DNA from: Modestobacter marinus
Lineage (GTDB): Bacteria > Actinomycetota > Actinomycetes > Mycobacteriales > Geodermatophilaceae
Assembly: GCF_019799945.1 (NCBI RefSeq)
Contig: NZ_JABGCH010000006.1
Span: forward strand, 119,423-183,422
Direction of reading: 5' to 3'
DNA: 64,000 nucleotides
Positions 18,402-28,226 of this stretch are shown here, piece after piece. The notes below the pieces were generated by a model. The model saw only the letters and a list, made by a program, of their open reading frames with translations. It had not been told where the DNA came from and ran no database searches. A program made the position numbers and the translations under genes. Positions within the stretch are counted from its first letter, which is position 1, and every line of letters starts with the position of its first letter.

Positions 18402-19810
18402 CCGGAGCAGGCTGGCCCGGCCCGTGGACCGGCCGGCCGGCGAACGGCGCGGGGGTGGCCTGGGGCGGCCCGCCGTACGCAGGCCAGCCGTACGCCGCGC
18501 AGCCGAACGCGGGGCAGCCGGACGCCGGTCGGCCGGATACCGGACCGTCGTACGCCGGCCCGCCGGCGACCGGCCGCTACGGGGCGCCCCCTCAGGTGCC
18601 GATCGGGATGCCGGCCGGGCCACCGCCCGGCGCCGTCGCCGTCCCCGGGCCGCCTGCGCCCGGCGGCCGCGGACGGCGGGCACCCCGGCCGGTGACGCCG
18701 CCCGGGGCACCGCCATTCGACGCCCCGCAGTCCTACCCGTTCCTCATGCGGGCCCGGGACTGGGCGTGGTGGCGGCCGGCGCTGGGCCTGCTGCTGTTCG
18801 GCGTCGTGTACACGGTGGCCTCGGTCGTGGTCGTGCTGGTGGCCTTCGTCACCGGCACCGGGCCGGACCTGGGGTTCGTCGACCTCACCGACCCCTGGGT
18901 GCTGCTGGTCACCAACCTCTCCCTGATCGTGGCGATCCCCATCGTGTGGCTGTGCTGGGCGGTGCCGCACGGCCTGCGGATCGGCTGGTCGTCGTCGGTG
19001 CTGGGCCGGCTGCGCTGGCGCCTGTTCCTGCCGTACACCTGGCGCGCGGTGGCCACGCTGGGGGCCGCGATCGCCCTCTCGGTGGCGCTCTCGCTGCTGA
19101 CCGACGAGTTGATCTCCGGACCGGTGCCCGCGCTCGGTTGGCTGCTGCTGGTGGTGTTCCTCACCACCCCGTTGCAATCGGCGGCCGAGGAGTACCTGTT
19201 CCGTGGCTACCTCAGCCAGGCCATCGCCGCCTGGATCCGCGCACCGCGGGCGGGGCCGGTGGTCGCCGCCGTGGTCACCGCGGCGCTGTTCTCCTCGGCG
19301 CACCTCCCCCCGGACTTCCTGACCTTCTTCGACCGGTTCGTGTTCGGGCTGGCCGCCTCCGCGGTCGTGTCGCTGACCGGCGGGCTCGAGGCGGCCATCG
19401 TGCTGCACGCGGTCAACAACGTGCTGGTCTTCGTGATCGCCGGCCTGCTCGGGGACGGCGCCGACACCGACGCGACCCTGACCGGACTGGAGGGCCTGCT
19501 GGTCGTGCTGCTGGACGTGGTCGCGATGGGGGCCTACGTCGCGGTGGTGGCGCGGTCCCGGTCCCGGGTCCAGCCGGAGCTGCGCAGTCCCGCCGTCGAC
19601 CTGCGGGGCGCCCTCCCGGCGGGGCCGCCGAGCGGTGCGCAGGGTGCCATCGGGCCGTCGACGACGTACGCCGTCGGGTACGCCGGTGCGCCTCCGGCGG
19701 GATCCCCGTACGCCCGGCCGTCGGGGGCCTGGCACGTGCCGGAGCCGACGGGCCCGCCGCCGCCGGACGAGCGGTGGAGCCGCCGCGGCGCCCCCGGCCG
19801 GGAGGAGTGA
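18398..19810 (+). CDS. CPBP family intramembrane metalloprotease
   Basis: 470 residues, start GTG overlapping the gltX stop (GTGA). Residues 1-~110 are a Pro/Gly/Ala/Tyr-rich cytoplasmic tail. About eight membrane helices follow. The CPBP (Abi) motifs are present: EEYLFRGYL (E-E-x3-R), [10 protein letters not shown] and [10 protein letters not shown], which carry the proposed catalytic Glu and His residues. Substrate unknown. A second low-complexity tail of ~90 residues closes the protein. A short 7-bp CG hairpin at 19813-19834 may end the transcript. Confidence 0.9.
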   Translation: MTGAGWPGPWTGRPANGAGVAWGGPPYAGQPYAAQPNAGQPDAGRPDTGPSYAGPPATGRYGAPPQVPIGMPAGPPPGAVAVPGPPAPGGRGRRAPRPVTPPGAPPFDAPQSYPFLMRARDWAWWRPALGLLLFGVVYTVASVVVVLVAFVTGTGPDLGFVDLTDPWVLLVTNLSLIVAIPIVWLCWAVPHGLRIGWSSSVLGRLRWRLFLPYTWRAVATLGAAIALSVALSLLTDELISGPVPALGWLLLVVFLTTPLQSAAEEYLFRGYLSQAIAAWIRAPRAGPVVAAVVTAALFSSAHLPPDFLTFFDRFVFGLAASAVVSLTGGLEAAIVLHAVNNVLVFVIAGLLGDGADTDATLTGLEGLLVVLLDVVAMGAYVAVVARSRSRVQPELRSPAVDLRGALPAGPPSGAQGAIGPSTTYAVGYAGAPPAGSPYARPSGAWHVPEPTGPPPPDERWSRRGAPGREE

Positions 19811-19854
19811 GGCGCGCGGCGGACCCCCCGCGCGGGTGCTCTCCGGGCATCAGG

Positions 19855-19860
19855 TACAGT
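19855..19860 (+). promoter_or_regulatory. -10 element for the tRNA cluster
   Basis: TACAGT, 34 bases before tRNA-Gln; a match to the actinobacterial TANNNT -10. No good -35 is visible. Confidence 0.45.
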
Positions 19861-19894
19861 TCTGACTCAGCGCCGCGAGGTGCAGCACGGCCCT

Positions 19895-19966
19895 TGGGGT
19901 ATGGGGTAATTGGCAGCCCGACGGTTTCTGGTTCCGTTAGTCTAGGTTCGAGTCCTGGTACCCCAG
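19895..19966 (+). tRNA. tRNA-Gln (anticodon CTG)
   Basis: Acceptor TGGGGTA pairs with TACCCCA, discriminator G at 19966. The anticodon loop TTCTGGT gives CTG. The T-arm contains GGTTCGAGTCC. CCA is not encoded. The last pair of the anticodon stem is T-T, which is tolerated at 31-39. Confidence 0.93.
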
Positions 19967-20016
19967 CGAGGAAGCACCATCTCCTCCAGCACGACCTGCG
20001 CTCCGGCGCAGCGCAC

Positions 20017-20089
20017 GGCCCCGTCGTCTAGCGGCCCAGGACGCCGCCCTCTCACGGCGGTAGCGAGGGTTCGAATCCCTTCGGGGCTA
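20017..20089 (+). tRNA. tRNA-Glu (anticodon CTC), copy 1
   Basis: Acceptor GGCCCCG pairs with CGGGGCT (first pair G-T), discriminator A. The anticodon stem CCGCC/GGCGG encloses CTCTCAC, anticodon CTC. No encoded CCA. Identical to the copy at 20301. Confidence 0.95.
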
Positions 20090-20095
20090 CGCGAT

Positions 20096-20132
20096 GCGAG
20101 AGCCCCCGGCCCATCCGGCCGGGGGCTCTCGC
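20096..20132 (+). terminator. Terminator after tRNA-Glu copy 1
   Basis: A 16-bp perfect stem (20096-20111 with 20117-20132), loop CATCC. Confidence 0.8.
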
Positions 20133-20300
20133 CGTTCCCGGGCCCGGCACGTGGCCGGCCCGGCGGCGGCGGGACGCCGGGGGATGGGCCGCCCGGGCGA
20201 CCCGGGAGCCGCGCCCTGCCACGGCTCACCCGACGTCCGGGCGGCTCCACCCCCGGTCCACCCGGACGGACGGGTCATGGCATCATCGACGCGCACGCAC

Positions 20301-20373
20301 GGCCCCGTCGTCTAGCGGCCCAGGACGCCGCCCTCTCACGGCGGTAGCGAGGGTTCGAATCCCTTCGGGGCTA
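20301..20373 (+). tRNA. tRNA-Glu (anticodon CTC), copy 2
   Basis: Base-for-base the same as the copy at 20017-20089. Both are followed by nearly the same hairpin, so tRNA plus terminator were duplicated together, about 284 bases apart. Confidence 0.95.
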
Positions 20374-20381
20374 CCCGTGGC

Positions 20382-20411
20382 AGAGCCCCCGGCCATCCGG
20401 CCGGGGGCTCT
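20382..20411 (+). terminator. Terminator after tRNA-Glu copy 2
   Basis: AGAGCCCCCGGCC and GGCCGGGGGCTCT with loop ATCC, a slightly shortened version of the hairpin after copy 1. Confidence 0.8.
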
Positions 20412-20479
20412 CGTCGTTCCCGCCCCGATCGCAGTGTCGGACACCACCGGGCCCTGACCCGGCGACCGCCGGGCCCCGG

Positions 20480-21589
20480 TCACCGCTCCAGGACGGTGAC
20501 CGGCACCCGCTGCACCAACGTGTTGGCCATGCCCTGCCGGTTCCACTCCTGCGCCACGGGCTGGGCCTCGCCGGTGGCGTCGGTGGCTCGGACCAACAGC
20601 TCCGCCTGCCCGGGCCGCGCGTCCCAGGAGGCGGTCCAGGCGCGCCAGGCGAACGGGTGCCCCGGATCGGCGGGGGCGAGGTCCGCGTCGGCCCAGGTCG
20701 TGCCGCCGTCCGTGCTGACCTCCACCCGGGTGACCGGCGCCTGCCCCGACCACGCCCGCCCGGACAGTGCGACGGCCCCGGCCCGTACGAACCGCTCGCG
20801 GGTCATGAAGTCCGGCCAGCCCGGCGGGCTCATCAGCGCTCGCGGCCGGATCCGGGTGACCGGCTCACCGGGGTCGCCGGCGTCGGCCGTGATCCGGTAC
20901 GCGGTGGCGTTCTGGTAGCCGGTGAACGGCTGCTCGAGGACCTCGATGCGGGTCAGCCACTTCACGTGCGCCATGCCGTACCAGCCGGGGACGACCAGCC
21001 GCAGCGGCGCCCCGTGCTGTGGCGGCAGCGGGGCGCCGTTCATCGACCAGGCGAGCAGGACGTCCGGGCGCATGGCCTCGGCCACCGGGAGACCGCGCGC
21101 GTAGTCCTGCTCGACGCCCCGCTCGACCCCGTGGTCGGTGCCGGTGAAGGCCACGTCGACGGCGTCGGAGGAGATCCCGGCCTCCTCCAGCAGCGGGGCC
21201 AGCGGCGTGCCGCCCCACTCCGCCGTCCCCACCGCCTCGAGCAGCCACGGCTGGCTGACCGGCCGGGGCTCGTAGCGGGCGCGGCCGTTGCCGGCGCACT
21301 CCAGCAGCACCCGGGCCGACGCGGCCGGTCGCGCCCGCAGGTCGGCCAGGGTCAGCCGCAGCGGCCGCGCGACGGCGCCGGTGACCTCCAGCGTCCAGGT
21401 CGCCGGGTCGACGGCGGGGATGTCGAAGTGCGTCAGCACGTAGTGCAGGCCCGGCGGGGTGACGTCGTAGCGCAGGGCCTCGAGCGGCAGCCCGTGGTTG
21501 CGGGTGGCCAGGGCCAGCTCGTCCAGCCCGATGCCCTCACCCGGGTCGGCGACGCGCGCCCGGCCCCGGTCGGTCTCCGTGGCGGTCAT
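20480..21589 (-). CDS. Sulfite oxidase-like molybdopterin-dependent oxidoreductase
   Basis: 369 residues with the oxidoreductase Mo-cofactor domain and a C-terminal Mo-co dimerisation (Ig-like) domain. The Mo-ligating cysteine is in LLECAGNGRARYEP. WGGTPLAPLLEEAG and VVPGWYGMAHVKWLTRIEV are typical of the family. The dimerisation domain contains VSTDGGTTWADADL. There is no signal peptide or twin-arginine motif, so it is probably cytoplasmic, unlike many exported SorA/YedY enzymes. Electron acceptor and true substrate are unknown. It is transcribed away from the tRNAs and lies downstream of ndgR on the same strand, but with a 42-base gap. Confidence 0.9.
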   Translation of the reverse strand: MTATETDRGRARVADPGEGIGLDELALATRNHGLPLEALRYDVTPPGLHYVLTHFDIPAVDPATWTLEVTGAVARPLRLTLADLRARPAASARVLLECAGNGRARYEPRPVSQPWLLEAVGTAEWGGTPLAPLLEEAGISSDAVDVAFTGTDHGVERGVEQDYARGLPVAEAMRPDVLLAWSMNGAPLPPQHGAPLRLVVPGWYGMAHVKWLTRIEVLEQPFTGYQNATAYRITADAGDPGEPVTRIRPRALMSPPGWPDFMTRERFVRAGAVALSGRAWSGQAPVTRVEVSTDGGTTWADADLAPADPGHPFAWRAWTASWDARPGQAELLVRATDATGEAQPVAQEWNRQGMANTLVQRVPVTVLER

Positions 21590-21606
21590 GGGTGCAGTGT
21601 GGCCCG

Positions 21607-21628
21607 GCGGCCCTGAAAGGGGGTCCCT
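21607..21628 (-). repeat. Short post-stop repeat after ndgR
   Basis: On the minus strand, three bases after the TGA of ndgR: GGGACCCCCTTTCAGGG followed by CCGCC. It resembles the outer arms of the longer palindromic repeats without the inner stem-loop, and resembles the element after leuD. Confidence 0.4.
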
Positions 21629-21630
21629 CT

Positions 21631-22332
21631 TCAGCGGGCCGCGCGGGAGATGGCGACGGCGGCCTCCAGGACCGCGCTCACCACCTCCGGGCTCGGTCGC
21701 CGCCCCAGCCGCTCGACCGGCCCGGAGATGGACACCGCGCCCAGCACCCCGCCCGATCCGTCCCGGACCGGGGCGGACAGCGAGGCGACCCCGGGCTCGC
21801 GCTCGGCGATGCTGTGCGCCCAGCCGCGCCGGCGGACGTCGAGCAGCGTCCGGGCGGTGAAGCTCGCCGAGGGGAGCATGCCGGTGACCTCGTCGGCGGG
21901 GGCGAACGCCAGCAGGGCGTGCGCCGCGGACCCCGCGGTCAGCGGCAGCCGCGCGCCCACCGGGACGGTGTCGCGCAGGCCGTGGGCCCGCTCGGCGGCG
22001 GCGATGCAGACCCGGCTGCCGCCGTCGCGCACGTAGAACTGGGCGCTCTCGCCGGTGGCGTCCCGCAGGGTGGGCAGGTGCCGGCCGGCGAGCTCGGCGA
22101 GGTCCGCGCCCCCCCGGCCCAGCTCGGCCAGGCCCGGCCCGGGCGCCCAGGCGCCGGCGGCGGTGCGCCGGAGCAGCCGGTGACCCTCCAGCGCGGTGGC
22201 CAGGCGGTGGGCCGTGGCCCGGGGCAGTCCGGTGCGGACCACCAGCTCGGCAAGGCTGGCCGGCTCGTCGGCCACCGCGCGGAGGATGGCCACGGCTTTG
22301 TCCAGCACGGCAACGGGGTTAGGCTGTCCCAC
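21631..22332 (-). CDS. ndgR: IclR family regulator of leuCD (NdgR/LtbR type)
   Basis: 233 residues. An N-terminal winged helix-turn-helix (VLDKAVAILRAVADEPASLA, then TGLPRATAHRLATALEGH) is followed by the IclR effector domain (FYVRDGGSRVCIAAAE, RLPLTAGSAAHALLAFAP). Its position divergent from leuC is the conserved location of NdgR in Streptomyces and LtbR in Corynebacterium, which control leuCD and other amino-acid genes. The shared 67-base region contains CTGTCTGAGACAG. The GTG at 22332 lacks a ribosome binding site. Function by family and context; not proven here. A short form of the palindromic repeat follows the stop. Confidence 0.9.
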   Translation of the reverse strand: MGQPNPVAVLDKAVAILRAVADEPASLAELVVRTGLPRATAHRLATALEGHRLLRRTAAGAWAPGPGLAELGRGGADLAELAGRHLPTLRDATGESAQFYVRDGGSRVCIAAAERAHGLRDTVPVGARLPLTAGSAAHALLAFAPADEVTGMLPSASFTARTLLDVRRRGWAHSIAEREPGVASLSAPVRDGSGGVLGAVSISGPVERLGRRPSPEVVSAVLEAAVAISRAAR

Positions 22333-22352
22333 GCTGCAATACTCTCATCCCA

Positions 22353-22365
22353 CTGTCTGAGACAG
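22353..22365. promoter_or_regulatory. Palindrome in the ndgR-leuC intergenic region
   Basis: CTGTCT-G-AGACAG is a perfect 6-bp inverted repeat about one base centre, placed between the divergent starts. It is a natural candidate operator for the neighbouring IclR regulator. Confidence 0.6.
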
Positions 22366-22399
22366 CAAACGAGATGGGCCGGACTCGAGGAGGACAGCC

Positions 22400-23824
22400 G
22401 TGGGCAGGACCCTGGCGCAGAAGGTGTACGAGCAGCACGTCGTCCGGCGGACGGCGGGGGAGCCCGACCTGCTCTACATCGACCTGCACCTCGTGCACGA
22501 GGTCACCAGCCCGCAGGCCTTCGACGGGCTGCGCGCCGCCGGGCGCACGGTCCGCCGCCCGGACCTGACGATGGCGACCGAGGACCACAACGTCCCGACG
22601 CTGGACATCCTCAAGCCGATCGCCGACCCGGTCAGCCGGGCGCAGGTCGAGGCGCTGCGGCGCAACACCGCCGAGTTCGGTATCCGGCTGGCCCCGATGG
22701 GCGACCGCGACCAGGGCATCGTGCACGTCATCGGCCCGCAGTTGGGCCTCACCCAGCCGGGCATGACGATCGTCTGCGGCGACAGCCACACCTCCACGCA
22801 CGGCGCGTTCGGCGCGCTGGCCTTCGGCATCGGCACCAGCGAGGTCGAGCACGTGCTGGCCACCCAGACGCTGCCGCAGCACCCGGCCAAGCAGATGGCG
22901 GTCACCGTCGACGGGAAGCTGCCCCGCGGCGTCTCGGCGAAGGACATCATCCTGGCGGTCATCGCCGAGATCGGGACCGGCGGCGGCCAGGGGCACGTCA
23001 TCGAGTACCGCGGGAGCGCGATCGAGGCGCTGTCGATGGAGGCCCGGATGACCATCTGCAACATGTCGATCGAGGCCGGCGCCCGGGCCGGGCTGATCGC
23101 CCCGGACCAGACGACCTTCGACTTCCTGCAGGGCCGCCCGCACGCCCCGCAGGGCGCCGACTGGGACGCCGCCGTGGCGCACTGGCGCACCCTGCGCTCG
23201 GACGACGACGCCGTGTTCGACCGCGAGGTGCACATCGACGCCGCGTCCCTGACGCCGTACGTCACCTGGGGCACGAACCCCGGCCAGGGCCTCCCGATCG
23301 GTGAGCGGGTGCCGGACCCGGCGCAGATCGCCGACGAGAGCGAGCGCCGGGCCGCGGAGTCCGCGCTGGCCTACATGGGCCTGACCCCGGGCACCCCGCT
23401 GCGCGAGATCGAGGTGGACACCGTCTTCCTCGGCTCGTGCACCAACGGCCGGATCGAGGACCTGCGGGTCGCGGCCGAGATGCTGCGCGGGAGGACCATC
23501 GACCCGCACACCCGGATGCTCGTCGTCCCGGGCTCGGTGGGGGTCAAGCAGCAGGCCGAGGCCGAGGGCCTGGACCGGGTGTTCCTCGAGGCCGGGGCCG
23601 AGTGGCGCGGTGCCGGCTGCTCGATGTGCCTGGGCATGAACCCCGACCAGCTCAAGCCGGGCGAGCGCTCGGCGTCGACCAGCAACCGCAACTTCCAGGG
23701 CCGGCAGGGCAAGGGCGGGCGCACCCACCTCGTCTCCCCGGCGGTGGCCGCGGCGACCGCGCTGACCGGGCGGCTGACCGCGCCCTCCGACCTGACCGAC
23801 GTCCGAGCGACCGCTGGAGTCTGA
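22400..23824 (+). CDS. leuC: 3-isopropylmalate dehydratase, large subunit
   Basis: 474 residues, aconitase superfamily. With LeuD it isomerises 2- to 3-isopropylmalate. The three 4Fe-4S ligands lie in [12 protein letters not shown] and in [31 protein letters not shown] and [20 protein letters not shown] are substrate-site signatures. GTG at 22400 follows GGAGGA by six bases. leuD starts five bases after the stop. Regulation is probably by the divergent IclR protein through the palindrome at 22353. Confidence 0.98.
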   Translation: MGRTLAQKVYEQHVVRRTAGEPDLLYIDLHLVHEVTSPQAFDGLRAAGRTVRRPDLTMATEDHNVPTLDILKPIADPVSRAQVEALRRNTAEFGIRLAPMGDRDQGIVHVIGPQLGLTQPGMTIVCGDSHTSTHGAFGALAFGIGTSEVEHVLATQTLPQHPAKQMAVTVDGKLPRGVSAKDIILAVIAEIGTGGGQGHVIEYRGSAIEALSMEARMTICNMSIEAGARAGLIAPDQTTFDFLQGRPHAPQGADWDAAVAHWRTLRSDDDAVFDREVHIDAASLTPYVTWGTNPGQGLPIGERVPDPAQIADESERRAAESALAYMGLTPGTPLREIEVDTVFLGSCTNGRIEDLRVAAEMLRGRTIDPHTRMLVVPGSVGVKQQAEAEGLDRVFLEAGAEWRGAGCSMCLGMNPDQLKPGERSASTSNRNFQGRQGKGGRTHLVSPAVAAATALTGRLTAPSDLTDVRATAGV

Positions 23825-23829
23825 GACCG

Positions 23830-24435
23830 ATGGACGCCTTCACCACGCACACCGGCACCGCCGCCCCCCTGCGGCGCAGCAACGTCGACACCGACCAGAT
23901 CATCCCGGCCGAGTACCTCAAGCGGATCACCCGCACCGGCTTCGAGGACGGGCTGTTCGTCGCCTGGCGCACCAACGAGCCGGACTTCGTGCTCAACCAG
24001 CCGCAGTACGCCGACGCCTCGATCCTGGTCGCCGGCCCGGACTTCGGCACCGGCTCCTCCCGTGAGCACGCCAACTGGGCCCTGCTCGACGGCGGCTTCC
24101 GGGTGGTCATCAGCTCCCGGTTCGCCGACATCTTCCGCAACAACTCGACCAAGTCCGGCCTGCTGACGGTGATCCTCCCGCAGGACCAGGTCGAGGCGCT
24201 GTGGACCGCGATCGAGGCCGACCCCGCCCTGCCGGTGACGGTCGACCTGCAGGCGAAGGAGGTCCGGTACGGCAGCACGGCCGTGCCGTTCGAGATCGAC
24301 GACTACGTCCGCTGGCGGCTGCTCGAGGGGCTCGACGACGTCGGCCTCACCGAGCGGCACCTGGACGACGTCGCGGCGTTCGAGGCGCAGCGTCCGGCCT
24401 GGCTGCCGAAGGCGCTCCCCGCCCTCCCCGCCTGA
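23830..24435 (+). CDS. leuD: 3-isopropylmalate dehydratase, small subunit
   Basis: 201 residues, the swivel-domain partner of LeuC. Motifs: [38 protein letters not shown] and [18 protein letters not shown], all characteristic of LeuD. The ATG at 23830 lies five bases after the leuC stop, so the two are co-translated. The stop is only 12 bases from the convergent mutT1 stop. In mycobacteria hupB follows leuD; it is not here. Confidence 0.98.
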   Translation: MDAFTTHTGTAAPLRRSNVDTDQIIPAEYLKRITRTGFEDGLFVAWRTNEPDFVLNQPQYADASILVAGPDFGTGSSREHANWALLDGGFRVVISSRFADIFRNNSTKSGLLTVILPQDQVEALWTAIEADPALPVTVDLQAKEVRYGSTAVPFEIDDYVRWRLLEGLDDVGLTERHLDDVAAFEAQRPAWLPKALPALPA

Positions 24436-24463
24436 GGAAGGACCCCTTCAGCGGGGGGCCGCT
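24436..24463 (+). repeat. Short post-stop repeat after leuD
   Basis: GGAAGGACCCC-TTCAGC-GGGGGGCC directly follows the leuD TGA. The two arms match the outer arms of the long repeat copies, the inner stem-loop is missing, and the right arm runs into the last codons of mutT1. Confidence 0.45.
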
Positions 24464-25410
24464 GCCCCGGCCTGCTGGCCTGCCCTCCTGACCCCGTCGG
24501 CCGGGGCGGCCGGGTCGGGCGCGAAGTCGCGGTAGTAGTCGGCGGCCAGCGCGCCCGGACGCCCGCCGAGCGTCCACACGCTGCCCTTCGCCGCCGGCGG
24601 CCGCAGCTTCCCGGCGGTGCCCTGCCAGCGCAACCCCAGCGCCATGAGCACCGACGGGATCGTGCCGCCCTGGCTGGAGACGACGACCGGGCCGGCGCCG
24701 TCACCGAGCAGCAGCTCCTCCGCCAGGGCCATCCCGGCCTGCGGATCGGCGGTGAAGCCCTCCTCGCCGAGCTCGGGCACCTCCCCGACCGGCAGCCCCA
24801 GGTCCTCCGCGAGCGGCTCGAGGGTCGCCCGGCAGCGGGTCGGTGGCGCGGTGAGCAGCCGGGCCGGCCCGAACAGCGGGAGCACCCGGGTCAGCGTCGC
24901 CACCTGCTCGCGGCCGCGGCGGTCCAGCGGGCGCTCGTCGTCCGGGCCGTTCCAGTCGCGGCGGTCCCCGGCCGAGGCGTGCCGCACCAGCAGCAGCCGG
25001 GGCGCCCGGGGCACGTCGGTCCGGGCGAGGTCCGCCAGCACCACCCGGTCGTGCTCGTGGGTGACCAGCGCGGTGGCCTCCGGCACCGGCAGCCAGCGCA
25101 GCTCGTCGACCTCGCTGTTCGGCACGAAGGCGCCTCCGACGACCTGCATCAGCCAGTAGTCGACCCGCTTGACCCCGTCCTGGACCGGATAGCGGGTCTG
25201 CACGCTGCGCCGGCCCACGACCGCCTCCAGGCCGGTCTCCTCGCGCACCTCGCGCACCGCCGCGGGCAGCGCGTGCTCCCCGGCGTCGAGCTTGCCCTTG
25301 GGCAGCGACCAGTCGTCGTACTTGGGGCGGTGGACCACCGCGGTCTCCAGCGTGCCGTCGTCCCGGGTGCGCCACAGCACCCCGCCGCCGGCCGGGATCA
25401 GCTCAGGCAC
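24448..25410 (-). CDS. mutT1: MutT1-like Nudix hydrolase fused to a histidine phosphatase domain
   Basis: 320 residues. The N-terminal Nudix domain carries GKLDAGE and [10 protein letters not shown], the G-x5-E-x7-RE-U-x-EE-x-GU signature (residues ~38-60). The C-terminal half is a SixA-like histidine phosphatase starting [12 protein letters not shown] (catalytic RH) with a second His expected later. This fusion is that of mycobacterial MutT1, which removes 8-oxo-GTP/dGTP and diadenosine polyphosphates. Its start overlaps the ppk stop by eight bases, as in the ppk-mutT1 pair of mycobacteria. Confidence 0.93.
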   Translation of the reverse strand: MPELIPAGGGVLWRTRDDGTLETAVVHRPKYDDWSLPKGKLDAGEHALPAAVREVREETGLEAVVGRRSVQTRYPVQDGVKRVDYWLMQVVGGAFVPNSEVDELRWLPVPEATALVTHEHDRVVLADLARTDVPRAPRLLLVRHASAGDRRDWNGPDDERPLDRRGREQVATLTRVLPLFGPARLLTAPPTRCRATLEPLAEDLGLPVGEVPELGEEGFTADPQAGMALAEELLLGDGAGPVVVSSQGGTIPSVLMALGLRWQGTAGKLRPPAAKGSVWTLGGRPGALAADYYRDFAPDPAAPADGVRRAGQQAGAAAPR

Positions 25411-27463
25411 CGGTGTCCCCGCGGTGCGCGATCTGCTCGCGGTGGTAGTCGCGGTCCCCGGTGCGGGTCCAGGTGCCGTCGCCGGCCAGCTGCCAGCTGC
25501 GCACGTCCGGCGCCAGGGCCGCGTCGAAGGTGTGCTGCAGCTGCCGCTGGGCGACCGGGTCGGTCACCCGCAGCAGCACCTCGACCCGACGGTCGAGGTT
25601 GCGGTGCATGAGGTCTGCGCTGCCCAGCCACCACTCCGGCGTCCCGGCGTTGGCGAAGTTCATGACCCGCGAGTGCTCCAGGAACCGGCCGACGATCGAC
25701 CGCGCCCGGATCGTCTCCGACAACCCCGGCACGCCCGGCTTCAGGGCACAGATGCCGCGGATGAGCAGCTCGATCGGGACGCCGGCCCGGGACGCCTCGT
25801 ACAGCGCGTCGATGATCTCCTCGTCGACCAGGGAGTTCACCTTGATCCGGATGCCGGAGGGGCGGTCCTCACCGGCGTGCCGGGCCTCCCGGCGGATCCG
25901 CTCGATCAGGCCGGTGCGGACGCCGTGCGGCGCCACCAGCAGCGACCGGTAGGTGGTCTGCCGCGAGTAGCCGGTGAGGGTGTTGAACAGGTCGGTGAGG
26001 TCGGCACCGACCCGCGCGTCGGCGGTGAGGACACCGAGGTCCTCGTAGATGCGGGCGGTCTTGGGGTTGTAGTTCCCGGTGCCGATGTGGCAGTAGCGGC
26101 GGAGCATCCCGTGCTCCATGCGGACGACGAGTGCCGTCTTGCAGTGCGTCTTGAGTCCCACGAGGCCGTAGACGACGTGGCAGCCGGCGCGCTCCAGCGA
26201 GCGGGCCCAGCTGATGTTGGCCTCCTCGTCGAACCGCGCCTTGATCTCCACGAGCACGACGACCTGCTTGCCGGCCTCGGCCGCGTCGATGAGCGCGTTC
26301 ACGATGGGGGAGTCGCCGGAGGTGCGGTACAGCGTCTGCTTGATCGCCAGCACGCCCGGGTCGGCGGCGGCCTGCTCGATGAAGCGCTGCACGCTGGTGG
26401 CGAACGAGTCGTAAGGGTGGTGCACGAGCACGTCGCCCTCGCGCAGCGTGGCGAACACGCTCTTGGGCGTTTCGCCCTCGGACAGCCGCGGGTGGGTGGC
26501 CGGCACGAACGGCTCATCCTTGAGCTCGGGACGGTCGAGGTCGTAGAGCGCCATGAGCGAGCCGAGGTCGAGCAGGCCGGGGACGGAGACCACGTCGCCG
26601 CGGTGGATCTCCAGCTCCGAGACGAGGACGTCGAGGATCTGCGGGTCGATCGACTCGGTGACCTCCAGGCGCACCGCCGGCCCGAACCGCCGCCGGGCCA
26701 GCTCGCGCTCCAGCGCCTGCAGGAGGTCCTCGTCGCGGTCCTCCTCGACCTCCATGTCGGCGTTGCGGGTGACCCGGAACAGGTGGTGGTCCAGCACGTC
26801 CAGGCCGGGGAACAGCTGCTGCAGGTGGGCGGCCATCAGGTCCTCGAGCGGCAGGAACACCGCCTGCGAGTCGATCGGCCCCACCGGGATGAACCGCGGC
26901 ACGTTGTTGGGCACCTTCACCCGGGCGAAGCGCGGGGCGCCGGTCTCCGGGTCGCGCACCGAGACGGCGAGGTTCAGCGACAGCCCGCTGATGTAGGGGA
27001 AAGGGTGCGCCGGGTCGACGGCCAGCGGGGTGAGCACCGGGAAGACCTGGTCCCGGAAGTACTCGCGCAGTCGCGCGGCCGCGACGTCGTCCAGGTCGGC
27101 CCAGTGGACCAACCGGATCCCGTGCTCCTCGAGCCGGGGGACGACGTCCTTCTCGAAGACGTTGGCGTGCCGGTGCACCAGGTCCTGGGTGCGCTCGGTG
27201 ACCCGGGCGAGCTGCTCCCGGATGGTCAGCCCGTCGGGGGAGCGCACGGTCAGGCCGGTGCTCTGCCGGCGCTTGAGACCGGCGATCCGCACCATGAAGA
27301 ACTCGTCGAGGTTGCTGGCGAAGATCGACAGGAACTTGACCCGCTCGAGCAGCGGCAGGGTGTCGTCCTCGGCCAGTTCCAGGACCCGGGCGTTGAAGTC
27401 GAGCCAGGAGACCTCCCGGTTCAGGAACCGGTCGGCAGGCAGCGGCGCGGTTGCTTCGGGCAC
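25403..27463 (-). CDS. ppk: Polyphosphate kinase 1
   Basis: 686 residues from GTG at 27463; the open frame extends further but the PPK1 N domain begins right here ([20 protein letters not shown]). It makes polyphosphate from ATP reversibly. The autophosphorylated His is in [17 protein letters not shown]-site residues in [20 protein letters not shown], and [20 protein letters not shown] lies in the C2 domain. Length is normal for PPK1. It sits between fbiD (13 bases upstream) and mutT1, likely one operon. Confidence 0.97.
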   Translation of the reverse strand: MPEATAPLPADRFLNREVSWLDFNARVLELAEDDTLPLLERVKFLSIFASNLDEFFMVRIAGLKRRQSTGLTVRSPDGLTIREQLARVTERTQDLVHRHANVFEKDVVPRLEEHGIRLVHWADLDDVAAARLREYFRDQVFPVLTPLAVDPAHPFPYISGLSLNLAVSVRDPETGAPRFARVKVPNNVPRFIPVGPIDSQAVFLPLEDLMAAHLQQLFPGLDVLDHHLFRVTRNADMEVEEDRDEDLLQALERELARRRFGPAVRLEVTESIDPQILDVLVSELEIHRGDVVSVPGLLDLGSLMALYDLDRPELKDEPFVPATHPRLSEGETPKSVFATLREGDVLVHHPYDSFATSVQRFIEQAAADPGVLAIKQTLYRTSGDSPIVNALIDAAEAGKQVVVLVEIKARFDEEANISWARSLERAGCHVVYGLVGLKTHCKTALVVRMEHGMLRRYCHIGTGNYNPKTARIYEDLGVLTADARVGADLTDLFNTLTGYSRQTTYRSLLVAPHGVRTGLIERIRREARHAGEDRPSGIRIKVNSLVDEEIIDALYEASRAGVPIELLIRGICALKPGVPGLSETIRARSIVGRFLEHSRVMNFANAGTPEWWLGSADLMHRNLDRRVEVLLRVTDPVAQRQLQHTFDAALAPDVRSWQLAGDGTWTRTGDRDYHREQIAHRGDTGA

Positions 27464-27477
27464 GCGTCGATCCTGCC

Positions 27478-28125
27478 TCACCCAGGTGTCCGGCAGGTGA
27501 CATCGAGGAGCTGCCCGGTGCGCGGCCCGACGCCGAGGCCGGCGGCGGTGCGCAGGTCGGACGGCGTGTCCACGTCGCGGCGCAGCCCTGGCCAGTTCCC
27601 GGCCAGCGGGACAGCCCCCCCGGCCGCGTGGGACTCGGCGGAGCGCGGACCGTAGCGCGGGTCCAGCTCGCCGGCCGTCACGCACAACAGCGTCGTCCCG
27701 GTGCCGTCGGCGTCGGCCACGAAGCTGCGCCGGTGTCCCGCGGCGGCGGCGAGGGCCTCGGCCAGCTCCGCCGGCCGGAGCGCGGGCAGGTCGGAGTTCA
27801 GGGCGGCCACCGCGTCCGCGCCGGCGGCGCGGGCCGCCCGGGCGCCGTGCGCCAGCGCGGGGTTGAGCCCGGCGTCGGGCTCGTCGCCGACCGTGCGGGC
27901 CCCCAGGGCGGTGACGACGGCGGCGGCGGGCGGCTCGTCGGTGACCACCAGGACCCCGGCCACCGCCGGGCAGGCCACCGCCGCGGCGACGGTGTCGGCG
28001 AGCAGCGCCAGGACCAGCTCGCGGTGCCGCCCGGCCGCGGCCGGCCCCAGCCCGGCCGTCACCGGCGTGAGCCGGGTCTTGGCCGCCGCGAGCCGCTTCG
28101 CCGGGACGACGACCCACCACTCCAC
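27478..28125 (-). CDS. fbiD: Phosphoenolpyruvate guanylyltransferase (F420 biosynthesis)
   Basis: 215 residues, CofC/FbiD family. It joins phosphoenolpyruvate and GTP to make the unstable precursor that FbiA loads onto Fo. The nucleotidyltransferase start [15 protein letters not shown] is diagnostic; [14 protein letters not shown] holds the metal Asp, and [11 protein letters not shown] the substrate loop. It stands directly upstream of ppk, the same order as in Mycobacterium, supporting the name. No other F420 genes are in the window. Confidence 0.93.
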   Translation of the reverse strand: MEWWVVVPAKRLAAAKTRLTPVTAGLGPAAAGRHRELVLALLADTVAAAVACPAVAGVLVVTDEPPAAAVVTALGARTVGDEPDAGLNPALAHGARAARAAGADAVAALNSDLPALRPAELAEALAAAAGHRRSFVADADGTGTTLLCVTAGELDPRYGPRSAESHAAGGAVPLAGNWPGLRRDVDTPSDLRTAAGLGVGPRTGQLLDVTCRTPG

Positions 28126-28226
28126 CCCTGGACCTCAGCACACCCGCTCCGGGCCGGGGTCGGGGCCCGTCGGGCGGCACGTGAGGATCGCGGTGCCCTG
28201 CCCGAGCGACGAGGAGCTGTCCGCCG

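Noticed and set aside
22366-22399. Leu leader peptide before leuC
   Set aside because: No short ORF with Leu codons and no terminator hairpin between the promoter region and leuC; the IclR system is enough.
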